A stretch of DNA of 64,000 nucleotides. Origin: Ferrovibrio terrae. Its GTDB lineage: Bacteria; Pseudomonadota; Alphaproteobacteria; Ferrovibrionales; Ferrovibrionaceae. The position numbers were made by a program, and so were the translations under genes. A model generated the notes under the pieces. That model saw only the letters and a list, made by a program, of their open reading frames with translations. It did not search any database and had not been told where the DNA came from. The stretch is taken from the NCBI RefSeq assembly GCF_007197755.1, contig NZ_CP041636.1, positions 4,128,001-4,192,000 of the forward strand, written 5' to 3'. Positions 8,569 to 17,288 of the stretch are shown in pieces. Each line of letters opens with the position of its first letter. Positions within the stretch are counted from its first letter, which is position 1.

Positions 8569-9023
8569 CAGTTCTTCAGCTTGGCGGAAAGTTCGCGCAG
8601 GTCGGCCGTGGTGCGGTCGAGGCGCTGGGCCAGCACGCGCATGATCTCAATGGCGATCTGCGGGAAGTCGGCGATCAGGCGGAAAAACAGATCTTTCTCG
8701 ATCCGCAGCACCGTGGTTTCCTGCGTCGCCGTCACCGTCGCGGTCCGCGGCACGTCGCAGAGGATGGCGATTTCACCGACGAAATCGTTTTGTCGCAGAT
8801 GCGCAACTTTCAGCGGCCCTGACGGCGTGTTGACCACCACATCGGCTTCGCCGCCGATGATGACGAAGGCTGCATCGCCCGGATCACCCTGATGAAACAG
8901 CACATCGCCCGGCTTGTAGGTGAGCCGCTGGCTGGTGAAGGCCAGCAGCTTCAATTTCGACGGCTCGATCTTGGCGAATAGGGGAATTCGCCGCAGCAAC
9001 TCGACTTCTTCGATCAGGCTCAT
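8568..9023 (-). CDS. Cyclic nucleotide-binding domain protein without an output domain
   Basis: 151 residues from the ATG at 9023, which has a GGAGAG site; the frame is open to 9104 but that would overlap the ABC gene. Almost the whole protein is one CAP-type cNMP-binding fold: LRRIPLFAKIEPSKLKLLA, YKPGDVLFHQGDPGDAAFVI, and the phosphate-binding cassette FVGEIAILCDVPRTATVTA with its conserved Gly-Glu and Arg. It ends in a helix and has no HTH, so it should act as a regulatory subunit of another protein, not as a transcription factor. Its place 25 nt after the exporter-like ABC gene, and coupled to the methyltransferase, suggests it senses a nucleotide and controls that complex. Confidence 0.85.
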   Translation of the reverse strand: MSLIEEVELLRRIPLFAKIEPSKLKLLAFTSQRLTYKPGDVLFHQGDPGDAAFVIIGGEADVVVNTPSGPLKVAHLRQNDFVGEIAILCDVPRTATVTATQETTVLRIEKDLFFRLIADFPQIAIEIMRVLAQRLDRTTADLRELSAKLKN

Positions 9024-9048
9024 GATCCGCTCTCCATCGGCCGCACGA

Positions 9049-11703
9049 TCAGGATGGGGCCAGCATTTTCTTGAAACGATCGCTCCGTTCACATAACTCC
9101 GCATAGGGGCCGGTATGAGTCACTCGTCCGTTCTCAACTACCACCACGATATCGAAGCTCTCGCAATCCGAGGCACGCTGTAGTGACCAGATCAGGCCAG
9201 CGCCCTTGCGCAATTCGGCAATCGACTTGACCACGGCGGCATGGCTGCGCGGGTCGAGCGCTGCCGTTGCCTCCGACAGCATGATCCAGTCGGGCCGCTT
9301 CACCAGCGCGCGTGCAATGGCGAGCTTCTGGCGCTGCGCTGCATTCAGCCGCGCGCCGGCGATGCCGACTTCGAACAGCAGGCCTACCGCGATGATCGGT
9401 TCGCGCAGCTTGAGTTGCTCGACCACATCGGCCATGACGCGGCCGATCTTTTCCTGCGCCTGCGCCTGACCATAGGCGACGCGGCCAAACAGGATATTGT
9501 CGACGACGCTGGAGGAAATGGTGAACTGCTCCGGATCGAAGAAGGCAATCGCGCCCTTGCGATCTTCAGGCAGGGTATCGGCAAAAATCTTGCGGGCCTT
9601 CAGCACGGCATCGCGTTCGGCATCAGTGAAATGCCCCAGGCGATGCCGCGCCAGCACCAGCTTGAAGGGCAGCGACATCAGGCGGACCCGATCCTCCTCG
9701 GGCAATTGCTCCAGCGTTTCCGGCTTGGTCCGCGTCAGCAGGTCTTTGTAATCCGGCAGGTCTTCCGAGGAGATGAAGCTGAACTGCTGGAAGAATTCAT
9801 GCTCGGGCGGCAGGTCCGCGAACAGTTCGACCATCGTGCCGGCGACTTCGTAACCGATCTCCAGGAAGCGGCGGCGCAGGCCAACTTCATCCAGCACGCG
9901 CAGCACATGCGGGTCGCGCGCCAGATTGTCTTCCTGATATACGCCATTGCGCGCCGTACCGAACATCAGGTTCTCGGCAACCGTCGCGTTGTTGTTGTAG
10001 CGGACCGGATCCCAGCCCTCGACCAGATCGGCCAGGGAGCCGTTGGTCAGCTTCTCGCGGAAAGCCCGACGTGCCGCCAGTACGCGCTCCGCCACATCGG
10101 GCTTCAGCTTCGGGTCGACCGTGCCTCGCATGCCGAGCTGATAGACATCCTCGTCGAAACTGGCCGCCTTCAGCGCCGGAATGGTAACCATGATGAGCTC
10201 GTCCGGCCCGCTGGCGCCAGCTGCTTCATAGTCAGTCCAGTCGGCATCGGCATCGTAGGGCGAGTTACCCGAGGCATGCGCCTCGAGGATTTCTTTTTCA
10301 AACCGCGCCTGCAGCTCATCCTGCCGTTCGCGCGCGATCAGCGGACGATGCCGCAATCCCATGAACAGATTGTCGCCCAGCGAAGTGTTGAAGATGTAGC
10401 TGGAGGCGCTGACATAGGCCAGCCGGCGACCGGTGACGGCTTCAGGCAGCTCCATCAGGTTCTTTTCATTGATCGCGATGCGACCGCGCGTGGGGTCTTG
10501 CAACCGCGCCAGCAACTGCAGCAGTTCGTCGCGGCCGTTGTCGCCGACGATGGCAACGCGGGCCGGCCACGGCAACGAAAGGTTGAGATTGTCCAGGATC
10601 GGCTGCCCCTGGTCGTCATTCATCACCAGGCTGGAAACCGAAATCGGCCCGGCCAGTGAAACGGGCTGCTCCGGCTCAGCCCACTGATCCGCCGGGTCGC
10701 GCATCCCCTCCTGTACGAACTGGGTCACCACCTGCTCGTATTTCTGTTTCACGTCCTCGCGCTGCTGGTAATGGTTCAGCAGCTCCTTCCACGGCGACGC
10801 CATCTCTTTATGCGCATTCACCGCGGCCACCACGGTACCTACGTCCATCTGGCCGCGGATCGTCAGATAGCCACCGATGGCGTAGAAGAAGAACGGACCA
10901 AGCTGCTGAATGAAGTTGTTCAGGAACTTGATCATGAACTTGCGCTGATAGATTTCGACGCGAATCCAGTAGCTGATGCTCAGACGGCCGGTGAATTCGG
11001 CCAGCATGCGGTTCGACACGTCATGCGTATGCAGTTCGGTCACACCGCTGATGCTCTCGCCGATGCGATCCGACAGCCGACGCTGGTTCTTGATGCGCTC
11101 GCGGCCCAGCGCCCGCACTTTGGCCTGCATTTTCGGCACGAAATAGAACTGGATCGGGTAGAGCGCCACGGCCGCAAAAGCCATCAGCGGATTCTGGAGC
11201 AGCAGGAAGCCGAAGATCACCAGCAACATGCCGCCCTGGAAGATCGGCAAGGCAAAGCTTTCACCGATGAAGCCGCCAACCGGCTCGACCTCGGCGATCA
11301 CCATCGGGATGATTTCGCCCTGGCTGGTCCGTCGGAAGGTGGGCAATGGGAAGCGCAGGATATGCGCATAAAGCTCATAGCGCATTCGGCGCAGCATCCG
11401 CTCGCCGGCGACGCCCTGGAAATAGTTGATTGCGTATTTGAAGCCCTGCTGCACCAGCACGAGGAACAGGAACACGCCGCAGAGCCAGAACAGATAGGTG
11501 GTTTGGTCCATCGGCCACAAGCCGAGGCCGTAAAGATCGACAGGGAAGGAAACATCCTTGCCCTGGATACCCTCGTTCACGATCGATTTTGGAATGCTGA
11601 GGTAGTAATAATACGGCACGAAAGACGCGACCGAGAGCAGGGTGATGATAACCTGCTGCCTCAGGCTGTATTTTATAATGAAGCCGTAGAGAGTCTTTTC
11701 CAC
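9049..11703 (-). CDS. ABC exporter-like membrane protein with degenerate nucleotide-binding domain
   Basis: 884 residues. The first 330 are an exporter-type transmembrane domain (hydrophobic segments near 18-36, 70-90, 150-170, 172-190 and 263-283; RRMRYELYAHILRFPLP as in ABC exporters). The nucleotide-binding part begins near 350 but lacks its catalytic residues. The Walker A site reads GDNGRDEL (387-394) with no Lys-Ser/Thr. The Q-loop position reads YVSASSYIF. The signature is LNAAQRQ (786-792) in place of LSGGQ. Walker B is WIMLSE (806-811), keeping Glu but losing Asp. The switch His is Gln (SLQRAS, 840-845). The D-loop TAALDP is kept. About 300 residues are inserted between Q-loop and signature. 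A pattern like FNTSLGDNLFMG recurs at 438-449, 569-582 and 728-740. Total length is about 300 above usual half-exporters. It is unlikely to hydrolyse ATP in the standard way. First gene of the CNB-methyltransferase-oxidoreductase run. Confidence 0.8.
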   Translation of the reverse strand: MEKTLYGFIIKYSLRQQVIITLLSVASFVPYYYYLSIPKSIVNEGIQGKDVSFPVDLYGLGLWPMDQTTYLFWLCGVFLFLVLVQQGFKYAINYFQGVAGERMLRRMRYELYAHILRFPLPTFRRTSQGEIIPMVIAEVEPVGGFIGESFALPIFQGGMLLVIFGFLLLQNPLMAFAAVALYPIQFYFVPKMQAKVRALGRERIKNQRRLSDRIGESISGVTELHTHDVSNRMLAEFTGRLSISYWIRVEIYQRKFMIKFLNNFIQQLGPFFFYAIGGYLTIRGQMDVGTVVAAVNAHKEMASPWKELLNHYQQREDVKQKYEQVVTQFVQEGMRDPADQWAEPEQPVSLAGPISVSSLVMNDDQGQPILDNLNLSLPWPARVAIVGDNGRDELLQLLARLQDPTRGRIAINEKNLMELPEAVTGRRLAYVSASSYIFNTSLGDNLFMGLRHRPLIARERQDELQARFEKEILEAHASGNSPYDADADWTDYEAAGASGPDELIMVTIPALKAASFDEDVYQLGMRGTVDPKLKPDVAERVLAARRAFREKLTNGSLADLVEGWDPVRYNNNATVAENLMFGTARNGVYQEDNLARDPHVLRVLDEVGLRRRFLEIGYEVAGTMVELFADLPPEHEFFQQFSFISSEDLPDYKDLLTRTKPETLEQLPEEDRVRLMSLPFKLVLARHRLGHFTDAERDAVLKARKIFADTLPEDRKGAIAFFDPEQFTISSSVVDNILFGRVAYGQAQAQEKIGRVMADVVEQLKLREPIIAVGLLFEVGIAGARLNAAQRQKLAIARALVKRPDWIMLSEATAALDPRSHAAVVKSIAELRKGAGLIWSLQRASDCESFDIVVVVENGRVTHTGPYAELCERSDRFKKMLAPS

Positions 11704-11909
11704 GCTGCGCCCCTGGTCCCCTGGTTAGACCTTAGCCGAAGGAAATCGGCCAGCCAATCGCCAGCCCGGCCCGACTGTGCCCGGGATCACTATTTAAGTC
11801 AGGGGCTTGCCGGAACCAGGGCTTGGCCTGAGCGGGGCCCATATGCCATAGTCCGCCACAGTTTGAGTTCAAGTTTGCCCCGATTGCTCCCGCCAGGGGG
11901 GAAGCCAGC

Positions 11910-13133
11910 ATGGTACCGCGTAGCGACGGCACTCGTGTGCTGATCTACAGCCACGACACATTCGGACTCGGCCATCTGCGCCGGTGCCGCACCATCGCGC
12001 ATGCCCTGGTCGAACGCCATCCCGATATGTCCGTGCTGATCATGTCGGGCTCGCCGATCATCGGCAGCTTTGATTTCCGCAGCCGCGTCGACTTCGTGCG
12101 CGTGCCGGGCGTGATCAAACTGCGCGACGGCCAGTACACCTCGCTGAACCTGCCGATGGACATCGAGGAAACCCTGAAGATCAGGGCTGAGATCATCCAG
12201 CATACCGCCCGCGTCTTCGACCCCGATATCTTCATCGTGGACAAGGAGCCGCTGGGGCTGCGCGGCGAAGTGCTCCCGACCATGAAGATGCTGAAGGAAC
12301 GCGGCACCCGTATTGTGCTCGGCCTGCGCGATGTGATGGACGAACCCAGCGCGCTGAAGCCGGAATGGGAACGCAAGAACGTCATGCCGGCGCTGAAGCA
12401 CCTGTACGACCAGATCTGGGTCTACGGCCTGCCGCAATTCTGTGACCCTCTGGCCGGCATTACCCTGCCCGAGAAAGTCCGCCGCAAGGTGGTCTATACC
12501 GGTTATCTGCCGCGCACCTCGGGCGAGGCCCAGCCGGAGCATCAGCTGCCGGAAATCACCCAGCGGCCCTTCTTGCTGGTCACGCCGGGCGGTGGTGGCG
12601 ATGGCGAAGGTCTGATCGACTGGGTGCTGCGCGCCTACGAGAGCAACGAAATCCTGCCCTATCCGGCGCTGATCGTGCTGGGCCCCTTCATGCAGAAGGA
12701 GCGGCGCGGCGAGTTCTTGGCCCGCGTCTCACGCCTGCCGCGCGTGGAAGCCATCACCTTCGATGCGCATATGGAGCATCTGGTGCAGAATGCGGTCGGC
12801 GTGCTCGCCATGGGCGGCTACAACACCTTCTGCGAAATCCTGTCGCTCGACAAACGCGCCATCATCGTGCCACGCAAGCGTCCGCGCATGGAGCAATTCA
12901 TCCGTGCCAGCCGCGCGCAGGAACTCGGCCTGATCCGCATGCTGGAAGATGACGGCCAGTATGATCCCACCGTGATGGCGAATGCCCTGCGCAATCTGCC
13001 ACGCCAGTCGCTGCCGTCGCAGATCGTCATTCCCGGCCTGCTTGAAGGCCTCGATAACGTCGATCGCCTGGTCCAGCCCTGGCTCCGCCCGCGCGCTGAA
13101 CGGCCGGGCAATGTGGTGGAATTGCGGGGCTGA
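11910..13133 (+). CDS. MurG-like glycosyltransferase family protein (paralogue 1)
   Basis: 407 residues. The N-terminal half opens VLIYSHDTFGLGHLRRCRTI, a strand and glycine-rich loop followed by a His, as in GT-B enzymes such as MurG and UGT-like proteins. The C-terminal half has LLVTPGGGGDGEGLIDWVL and VLAMGGYNTFCEILSLDKRA, where GT-B enzymes bind a nucleotide sugar. No signal peptide or membrane span; cytoplasmic, perhaps at the membrane face. It shares layout and the GYNT motif with the gene at 16131, so the two are probably related. First gene of the plus-strand glycan cluster, divergent from the degenerate ABC gene. Donor and acceptor unknown. Confidence 0.8.
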   Translation: MVPRSDGTRVLIYSHDTFGLGHLRRCRTIAHALVERHPDMSVLIMSGSPIIGSFDFRSRVDFVRVPGVIKLRDGQYTSLNLPMDIEETLKIRAEIIQHTARVFDPDIFIVDKEPLGLRGEVLPTMKMLKERGTRIVLGLRDVMDEPSALKPEWERKNVMPALKHLYDQIWVYGLPQFCDPLAGITLPEKVRRKVVYTGYLPRTSGEAQPEHQLPEITQRPFLLVTPGGGGDGEGLIDWVLRAYESNEILPYPALIVLGPFMQKERRGEFLARVSRLPRVEAITFDAHMEHLVQNAVGVLAMGGYNTFCEILSLDKRAIIVPRKRPRMEQFIRASRAQELGLIRMLEDDGQYDPTVMANALRNLPRQSLPSQIVIPGLLEGLDNVDRLVQPWLRPRAERPGNVVELRG

Positions 13134-13152
13134 CCCGCCGCCCCTTCCGCGT

Positions 13153-14403
13153 ATGTCAGAGTCAGCCCAGTCACCCACTCCGTCACCTGTCGCTTTTGTC
13201 CTGAAGGGGTATCCGCGGCTGTCGGAAACCTTCATCGCGCAGGAAATCGCCGCACTGGAGGCGCGCGGGCTGGACATCCTGATCGTCTCGCTGCGCCATC
13301 CGACCGACCGCAAGCGTCACGCCCTGCACGACCAGATCCGCGCGCGGATTCTGTATCTGCCGGAATACCTGTATCAGGAGCCGCTGCGCGTGCTGCGCGG
13401 CTGGTGGTTCGCCCGCCACCTGCCCGGCTATCGCCGCGCACTGCAGGTCTGGTGGCAGGATTTCAAACGCGACCGCAGCAGTAACCGTATCCGCCGCTTC
13501 GGCCAGGCCATGGTGCTGGCGGCAGAGTTGCCCGCAGGCTATCGCCACCTGCACGCCCATTTTATTCATACGCCCGGTTCGGTGGCGCGCTATGCCGCAC
13601 AGATCCTGCAATGCCCGTGGACGGCATCGGCGCATGCACGCGACATCTGGATCACGCCGGACTGGGAAAAGCGCGAGAAACTCGCCGACTGCCAGTGGGT
13701 CGTGACCTGCACCGCGCATAACCGCACGCATCTTGCCGCCCTGAGTGATTCCGAGCGGGTATCGCTGGTTTATCACGGCATCGATTTCTCGCGCTTCCCC
13801 GAGCCGCCGGTCTGGCGCGCCCGTCGCGATGGCCGCGACGCGCAGGACCCGGTGCGGCTGCTGTCTGTCGGCCGCGCCGTCGACAAGAAGGGCTACGACA
13901 TCCTGCTGCGGGCGCTGGCGCGTCTGCCGGTCGACCTGCACTGGCATTTCACGCATATCGGCGGCGGGCCACTGCTCGCCAAGCTGAAGGCCCAGGCCGT
14001 CAGCCTCGGCATCGCGGATCGCATCTCCTGGCAGGGCTCGGCCACGCAGGAGGCCGTGATCGAGGCTTACCGCACGGCCGATGTGTTTGCTTTGGCCAGC
14101 CGCCGCGACCAGGATGGCGACATGGACGGCCTGCCGAATGTACTCATGGAGGCGCAAAGCCAGGCCCTGCCCTGCGTCGCCACCACGATCTCCGCCATTC
14201 CCGAACTGATCGTCGATGGCGAAACCGGCCTGCTGGTGCCGAGCGAGGATGTGGGCGAACTGGTCGTGGCGCTCAACCACGTGATCGTCGATCCGGCGCT
14301 GCGCGAGCGATTGGGCAAGGCTGCGTCGGCAAGAGTGCGGCAGGCATTCGAAATGACGAGCGGCATCGCGGAACTGGCGCGGCGCTTCGGCCTGGCGGCC
14401 TGA
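13153..14403 (+). CDS. Glycosyltransferase family 4
   Basis: 416 residues from the ATG at 13153, 19 nt after the previous stop; the frame is open to 12982 but that part only shadows the upstream gene. The N-terminal lobe has FVLKGYPRLSETFIAQEIAAL, typical of exopolysaccharide GT4 enzymes. The C-terminal lobe has LLSVGRAVDKKGYDILLRAL, HIGGGPLL and MDGLPNVLMEAQSQALPCVA, the nucleotide-sugar site with its acidic residue, then ELIVDGETGLLVPSED. It should transfer a sugar from a nucleotide donor with retention of configuration to a glycan under construction. Specificity cannot be told. Confidence 0.9.
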   Translation: MSESAQSPTPSPVAFVLKGYPRLSETFIAQEIAALEARGLDILIVSLRHPTDRKRHALHDQIRARILYLPEYLYQEPLRVLRGWWFARHLPGYRRALQVWWQDFKRDRSSNRIRRFGQAMVLAAELPAGYRHLHAHFIHTPGSVARYAAQILQCPWTASAHARDIWITPDWEKREKLADCQWVVTCTAHNRTHLAALSDSERVSLVYHGIDFSRFPEPPVWRARRDGRDAQDPVRLLSVGRAVDKKGYDILLRALARLPVDLHWHFTHIGGGPLLAKLKAQAVSLGIADRISWQGSATQEAVIEAYRTADVFALASRRDQDGDMDGLPNVLMEAQSQALPCVATTISAIPELIVDGETGLLVPSEDVGELVVALNHVIVDPALRERLGKAASARVRQAFEMTSGIAELARRFGLAA

Positions 14404-14413
14404 ACGGAGCGCG

Positions 14414-15556
14414 GTGATGCGGATTGGCTTCTATGCACCGCTCAAGCCGCCCGATCATCCGGCCCCGTCCGGCGACCGCCGTGTCGCCCGCCTGTTCATG
14501 GCCGCCCTGCGCGGCCTCGGCCATGACGTGACGCTGCTGTCCGACCTGCGCAGCTACAACCGCGACGGCGATCCGGCACGCGAGGCTGCCACGGCAGATG
14601 CGGCTGCCGCCGAAGTCGAAATGCTGGCCGCCGCGTGGAAAAATGACCCGGTAGAAAAACCCGATCTTCTGTTCACCTATCACGTCTATCACAAGGCCGC
14701 TGACTATCTCGGTCCGGCGCTGAAGCAGCGTTTCGCCCTGCCCTACGTGATTGCCGAAGCCTCGGACTCACCACGCCGGTGCGATGGTACATGGGCGACT
14801 GGATATGCACAGGCCAAACGCGCGCTGATCGCCGCCGACCGGTTGCTGGCCATCACGCGGCACGACGTTCCGGGATTGGTTGGCTGCGTCGGCGCGGCGC
14901 GCGTGCAGTATTTTGCGCCCTTCATCGATCCCGTACCCTTCGCGTCGGCTGCGGCACAGCGAACACAGCACCGCGTCGATCTGGCCGCACGTTTCAGGCT
15001 GCCGATGGATCGCCCCTGGCTGCTCGCAGTGGGCATGATGCGCGACGGCGACAAGCTGGCCTCCTTCCGCCGACTGGCCGAAACCCTGCCGCTGCTGCGC
15101 GACAACAACTGGCATTGCAGTCTGGTTGGCGACGGCCCGGCGCGCGAAGCAGTGGCAAATGCTTTTGCCGCGTTGGGAGATTGCGTGACGTTGACCGGAC
15201 AGATGGAGCCGGATCAGCTCGCCGCGCTGTATGCCGCGAGCGACCTCTATGTCTGGCCCGCCGTCAATGAGGCCTATGGCATGGCGTTGCTGGAGGCACA
15301 GGCCGCCGGATTGCCGGTGCTGTCGGTTCGCACACGCGGCGTTCCAGATATCGTCGAGCATGGTGTCACCGGCTGGCTGACACCGGATGACACACCCGCT
15401 GCCATGGCGAATGCCATCGGGCATTTGCTTGCTGATCAGGATCAAAGACTGCGCATGGCTACCGCAGCGCCATTGCGGGTGCAGAGAGAGCTTTCGATGG
15501 ATGCCGCGCAAGCGAGGCTGACGACGCTGTTCGCCGAACTGGGGCTGCCGGCATGA
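14414..15556 (+). CDS. Glycosyltransferase family 4
   Basis: 380 residues. The frame starts with GTG at 14414 immediately followed by ATG at 14417; the ATG is the likelier start with GGAG upstream. GT-B fold: IGFYAPLKPPDHPAPSGDRR with the glycine/serine loop near the N terminus, then LLAVGMMRDGDKLASFRRLA, LVGDGPAREAV, and the EX7E donor motif NEAYGMALLEAQAAGLPV, then DIVEHGVTGWLTPDDTPAAM. It lies 10 nt after the previous GT4 gene and overlaps the phosphatase gene by ATGA. The two GT4s resemble each other only in the general fold, so they probably add different sugars. Confidence 0.9.
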   Translation: MMRIGFYAPLKPPDHPAPSGDRRVARLFMAALRGLGHDVTLLSDLRSYNRDGDPAREAATADAAAAEVEMLAAAWKNDPVEKPDLLFTYHVYHKAADYLGPALKQRFALPYVIAEASDSPRRCDGTWATGYAQAKRALIAADRLLAITRHDVPGLVGCVGAARVQYFAPFIDPVPFASAAAQRTQHRVDLAARFRLPMDRPWLLAVGMMRDGDKLASFRRLAETLPLLRDNNWHCSLVGDGPAREAVANAFAALGDCVTLTGQMEPDQLAALYAASDLYVWPAVNEAYGMALLEAQAAGLPVLSVRTRGVPDIVEHGVTGWLTPDDTPAAMANAIGHLLADQDQRLRMATAAPLRVQRELSMDAAQARLTTLFAELGLPA

Positions 15557-16131
15557 CCCGCAATCTGGTTCTGCTGCGCCATGGCGCCACCGACTGGAAT
15601 GCCGCCGGGCGGCTGCAGGGCCGCGCCGACATCACGCTGTCCGACGCCGGCCGTGCCGCATTTGCAGGCTATTCTGTGCCATCCACCTATCTTGCCAGAC
15701 AGTGGTATGTCAGCCCGCTGCGCCGGGCACAGGAGACCGCCGCGCTGCTGGGCCTGAAGCCCCGGATCGAACCGGCATTGATCGAAATGGATTGGGGGCA
15801 ATACGAAGGCCGCACATTGCCAGAGCTACGCGACGCCTACGGCAATGCCTTCACGGCCAATGAAGACCGCGGCCTCGACCTGCAGCCGCCCGGTGGTGAA
15901 AGCCCGCGTCAGGTGCAGCAGCGGCTGCTGCCCTGGCTGCGCAGCCTGCCGGCGGATGCCGGCGCCGTTGCCCATAAAGGCGTCATTCGCGCCATCCTGG
16001 CCCTGGCTTTCGATTGGCCGATGCTGGGCCGTGCGCCGGTCAAGCTCGACTGGCATTGCCTGCAGGAATTTAGCATAACGGAAGACGGTCGCCCCACCCT
16101 GGTGGCGGCAAATATTCCGCTGGAGCGATAA
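15553..16131 (+). CDS. Histidine phosphatase family protein (phosphoglycerate-mutase-like)
   Basis: 192 residues. The catalytic motif LVLLRHGATDWN at the N terminus carries the phospho-accepting His; the downstream arginine (SPLRRAQETAALL), the acid (MDWGQYEGRTLPEL) and the second His (VAHKGVIRAIL) are all present, so it should be active. Relatives remove phosphate from sugar phosphates, nucleotides or cobalamin precursors. Here it lies inside a glycosyltransferase operon, overlapping the upstream gene by ATGA and the downstream gene by TAATG, so a sugar-phosphate or lipid-phosphate intermediate is a reasonable substrate (inference). Confidence 0.88.
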   Translation: MTRNLVLLRHGATDWNAAGRLQGRADITLSDAGRAAFAGYSVPSTYLARQWYVSPLRRAQETAALLGLKPRIEPALIEMDWGQYEGRTLPELRDAYGNAFTANEDRGLDLQPPGGESPRQVQQRLLPWLRSLPADAGAVAHKGVIRAILALAFDWPMLGRAPVKLDWHCLQEFSITEDGRPTLVAANIPLER

Positions 16132-17288
16132 TGGGCGGCCCGCGCGTCCTGATCTGGGTACAGCATCTGCTTGGCGTCGGCCATCTGCATCGTGCCGCGT
16201 CGATCTGCCGTGCGCTGCTGCGCCAGGGCGCCACGCCACTGCTGGTCTCCGGCGGCCTGCCTGACCCGACCCTGCATGGCATCGACGGCATCGGCTTCGT
16301 CCAGCTGGCACCTGCGCGTGCGCGCGACGCCACCTTCAAGATCCTGCTCGATATCAATGGCGAGGTAGTGACCGAAGAGTGGAAATCGACCCGCAGCGCC
16401 ATGCTGCGGGATGTGGTGCGCAACTTCGCCCCCGACATGGTGATCACCGAACTGTTTCCGTTCGGCCGCCGGCAGATGCGGTTCGAGATGATGCCGCTGC
16501 TGCAGATGCTGCGCGGCATGCCGAACCGTCCGCTGATCTTCTGCTCGGTGCGCGACATTCTGGTCGATCGCGGCAAGCCGCAGCACGATATCGACTCCAT
16601 CACCTGGCTGCAGGAATATTTCGATGCGGCGCTGGTACATGGCGACCCCTCGGTAATCGCTTTCGAAAACACCTTCCCGATGGCGGAGAAAATCCGCCAT
16701 ATGCTGATTTATACCGGCTATATCGCCGAGCAACATGTCATCCCCTATACCGAAGCCGGCGTCGACGAAGTGTTGGTCTCTGCCGGCGGTGGCGCCGTAG
16801 GCATGAAGCTGTTCCAGGCCGCCATCGACGCCCGACCTATGACGGTGGCGCGCGACGCGACATGGCGCATCCTGGTGAGTCCGCTGGAAAATCCTCACAA
16901 CATCACCACACTGCGCGAGATGGCGCCGCCGGGTGTGATCATCGAGCCGGTTCGTCCCGATTTTCCCGGTATGCTGCATCATTGCCTGCTGTCGATCAGC
17001 AAGGCTGGCTACAACACCATGATGGAGACACTAGGCGGCGGTTCACGCGCGGTCGTGGTACCGTTCGTCGGCGGCAATGAAACCGAACAGGCCTTGCGTG
17101 CTGCCCTGCTGTCCAGGCGGGGGCTGATGCACATGCTGCCAGAACCGGACATGACACCGCAGACGCTGGCCGCTGTCGTCGATCACGCACTGGCTTCGCC
17201 GAAGCCGGATCCCACTGCCATCCGCCTCGATGGCGCCGAGGAAACCGCGCGCCGCATTAGGGCCGAAATCGAAAAGCACCGCAGATGA
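16131..17288 (+). CDS. MurG-like glycosyltransferase family protein (paralogue 2)
   Basis: 385 residues with the same plan as the 11910 gene: VLIWVQHLLGVGHLHRAASI at the N terminus (compare YSHDTFGLGHLRRCRTI), VLVSAGGGAVGMKLFQAA in mid-protein, and SKAGYNTMMETLGGGSRAVV plus VGGNETEQALRAALL at the nucleotide-sugar end. The EQ...RA segment resembles the MurG UDP-sugar contact. No signal or membrane span. Its start overlaps the phosphatase stop by one base and its stop overlaps the deacetylase start by ATGA, so the whole set is translated together. Confidence 0.8.
   Translation: MGGPRVLIWVQHLLGVGHLHRAASICRALLRQGATPLLVSGGLPDPTLHGIDGIGFVQLAPARARDATFKILLDINGEVVTEEWKSTRSAMLRDVVRNFAPDMVITELFPFGRRQMRFEMMPLLQMLRGMPNRPLIFCSVRDILVDRGKPQHDIDSITWLQEYFDAALVHGDPSVIAFENTFPMAEKIRHMLIYTGYIAEQHVIPYTEAGVDEVLVSAGGGAVGMKLFQAAIDARPMTVARDATWRILVSPLENPHNITTLREMAPPGVIIEPVRPDFPGMLHHCLLSISKAGYNTMMETLGGGSRAVVVPFVGGNETEQALRAALLSRRGLMHMLPEPDMTPQTLAAVVDHALASPKPDPTAIRLDGAEETARRIRAEIEKHRR

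Noticed and set aside
9049-11703. Calling the degenerate ABC gene a pseudogene
   Set aside because: The frame is intact over 884 codons, has normal codon style, and the downstream genes are translationally coupled, so it looks functional although not as a standard ATPase.
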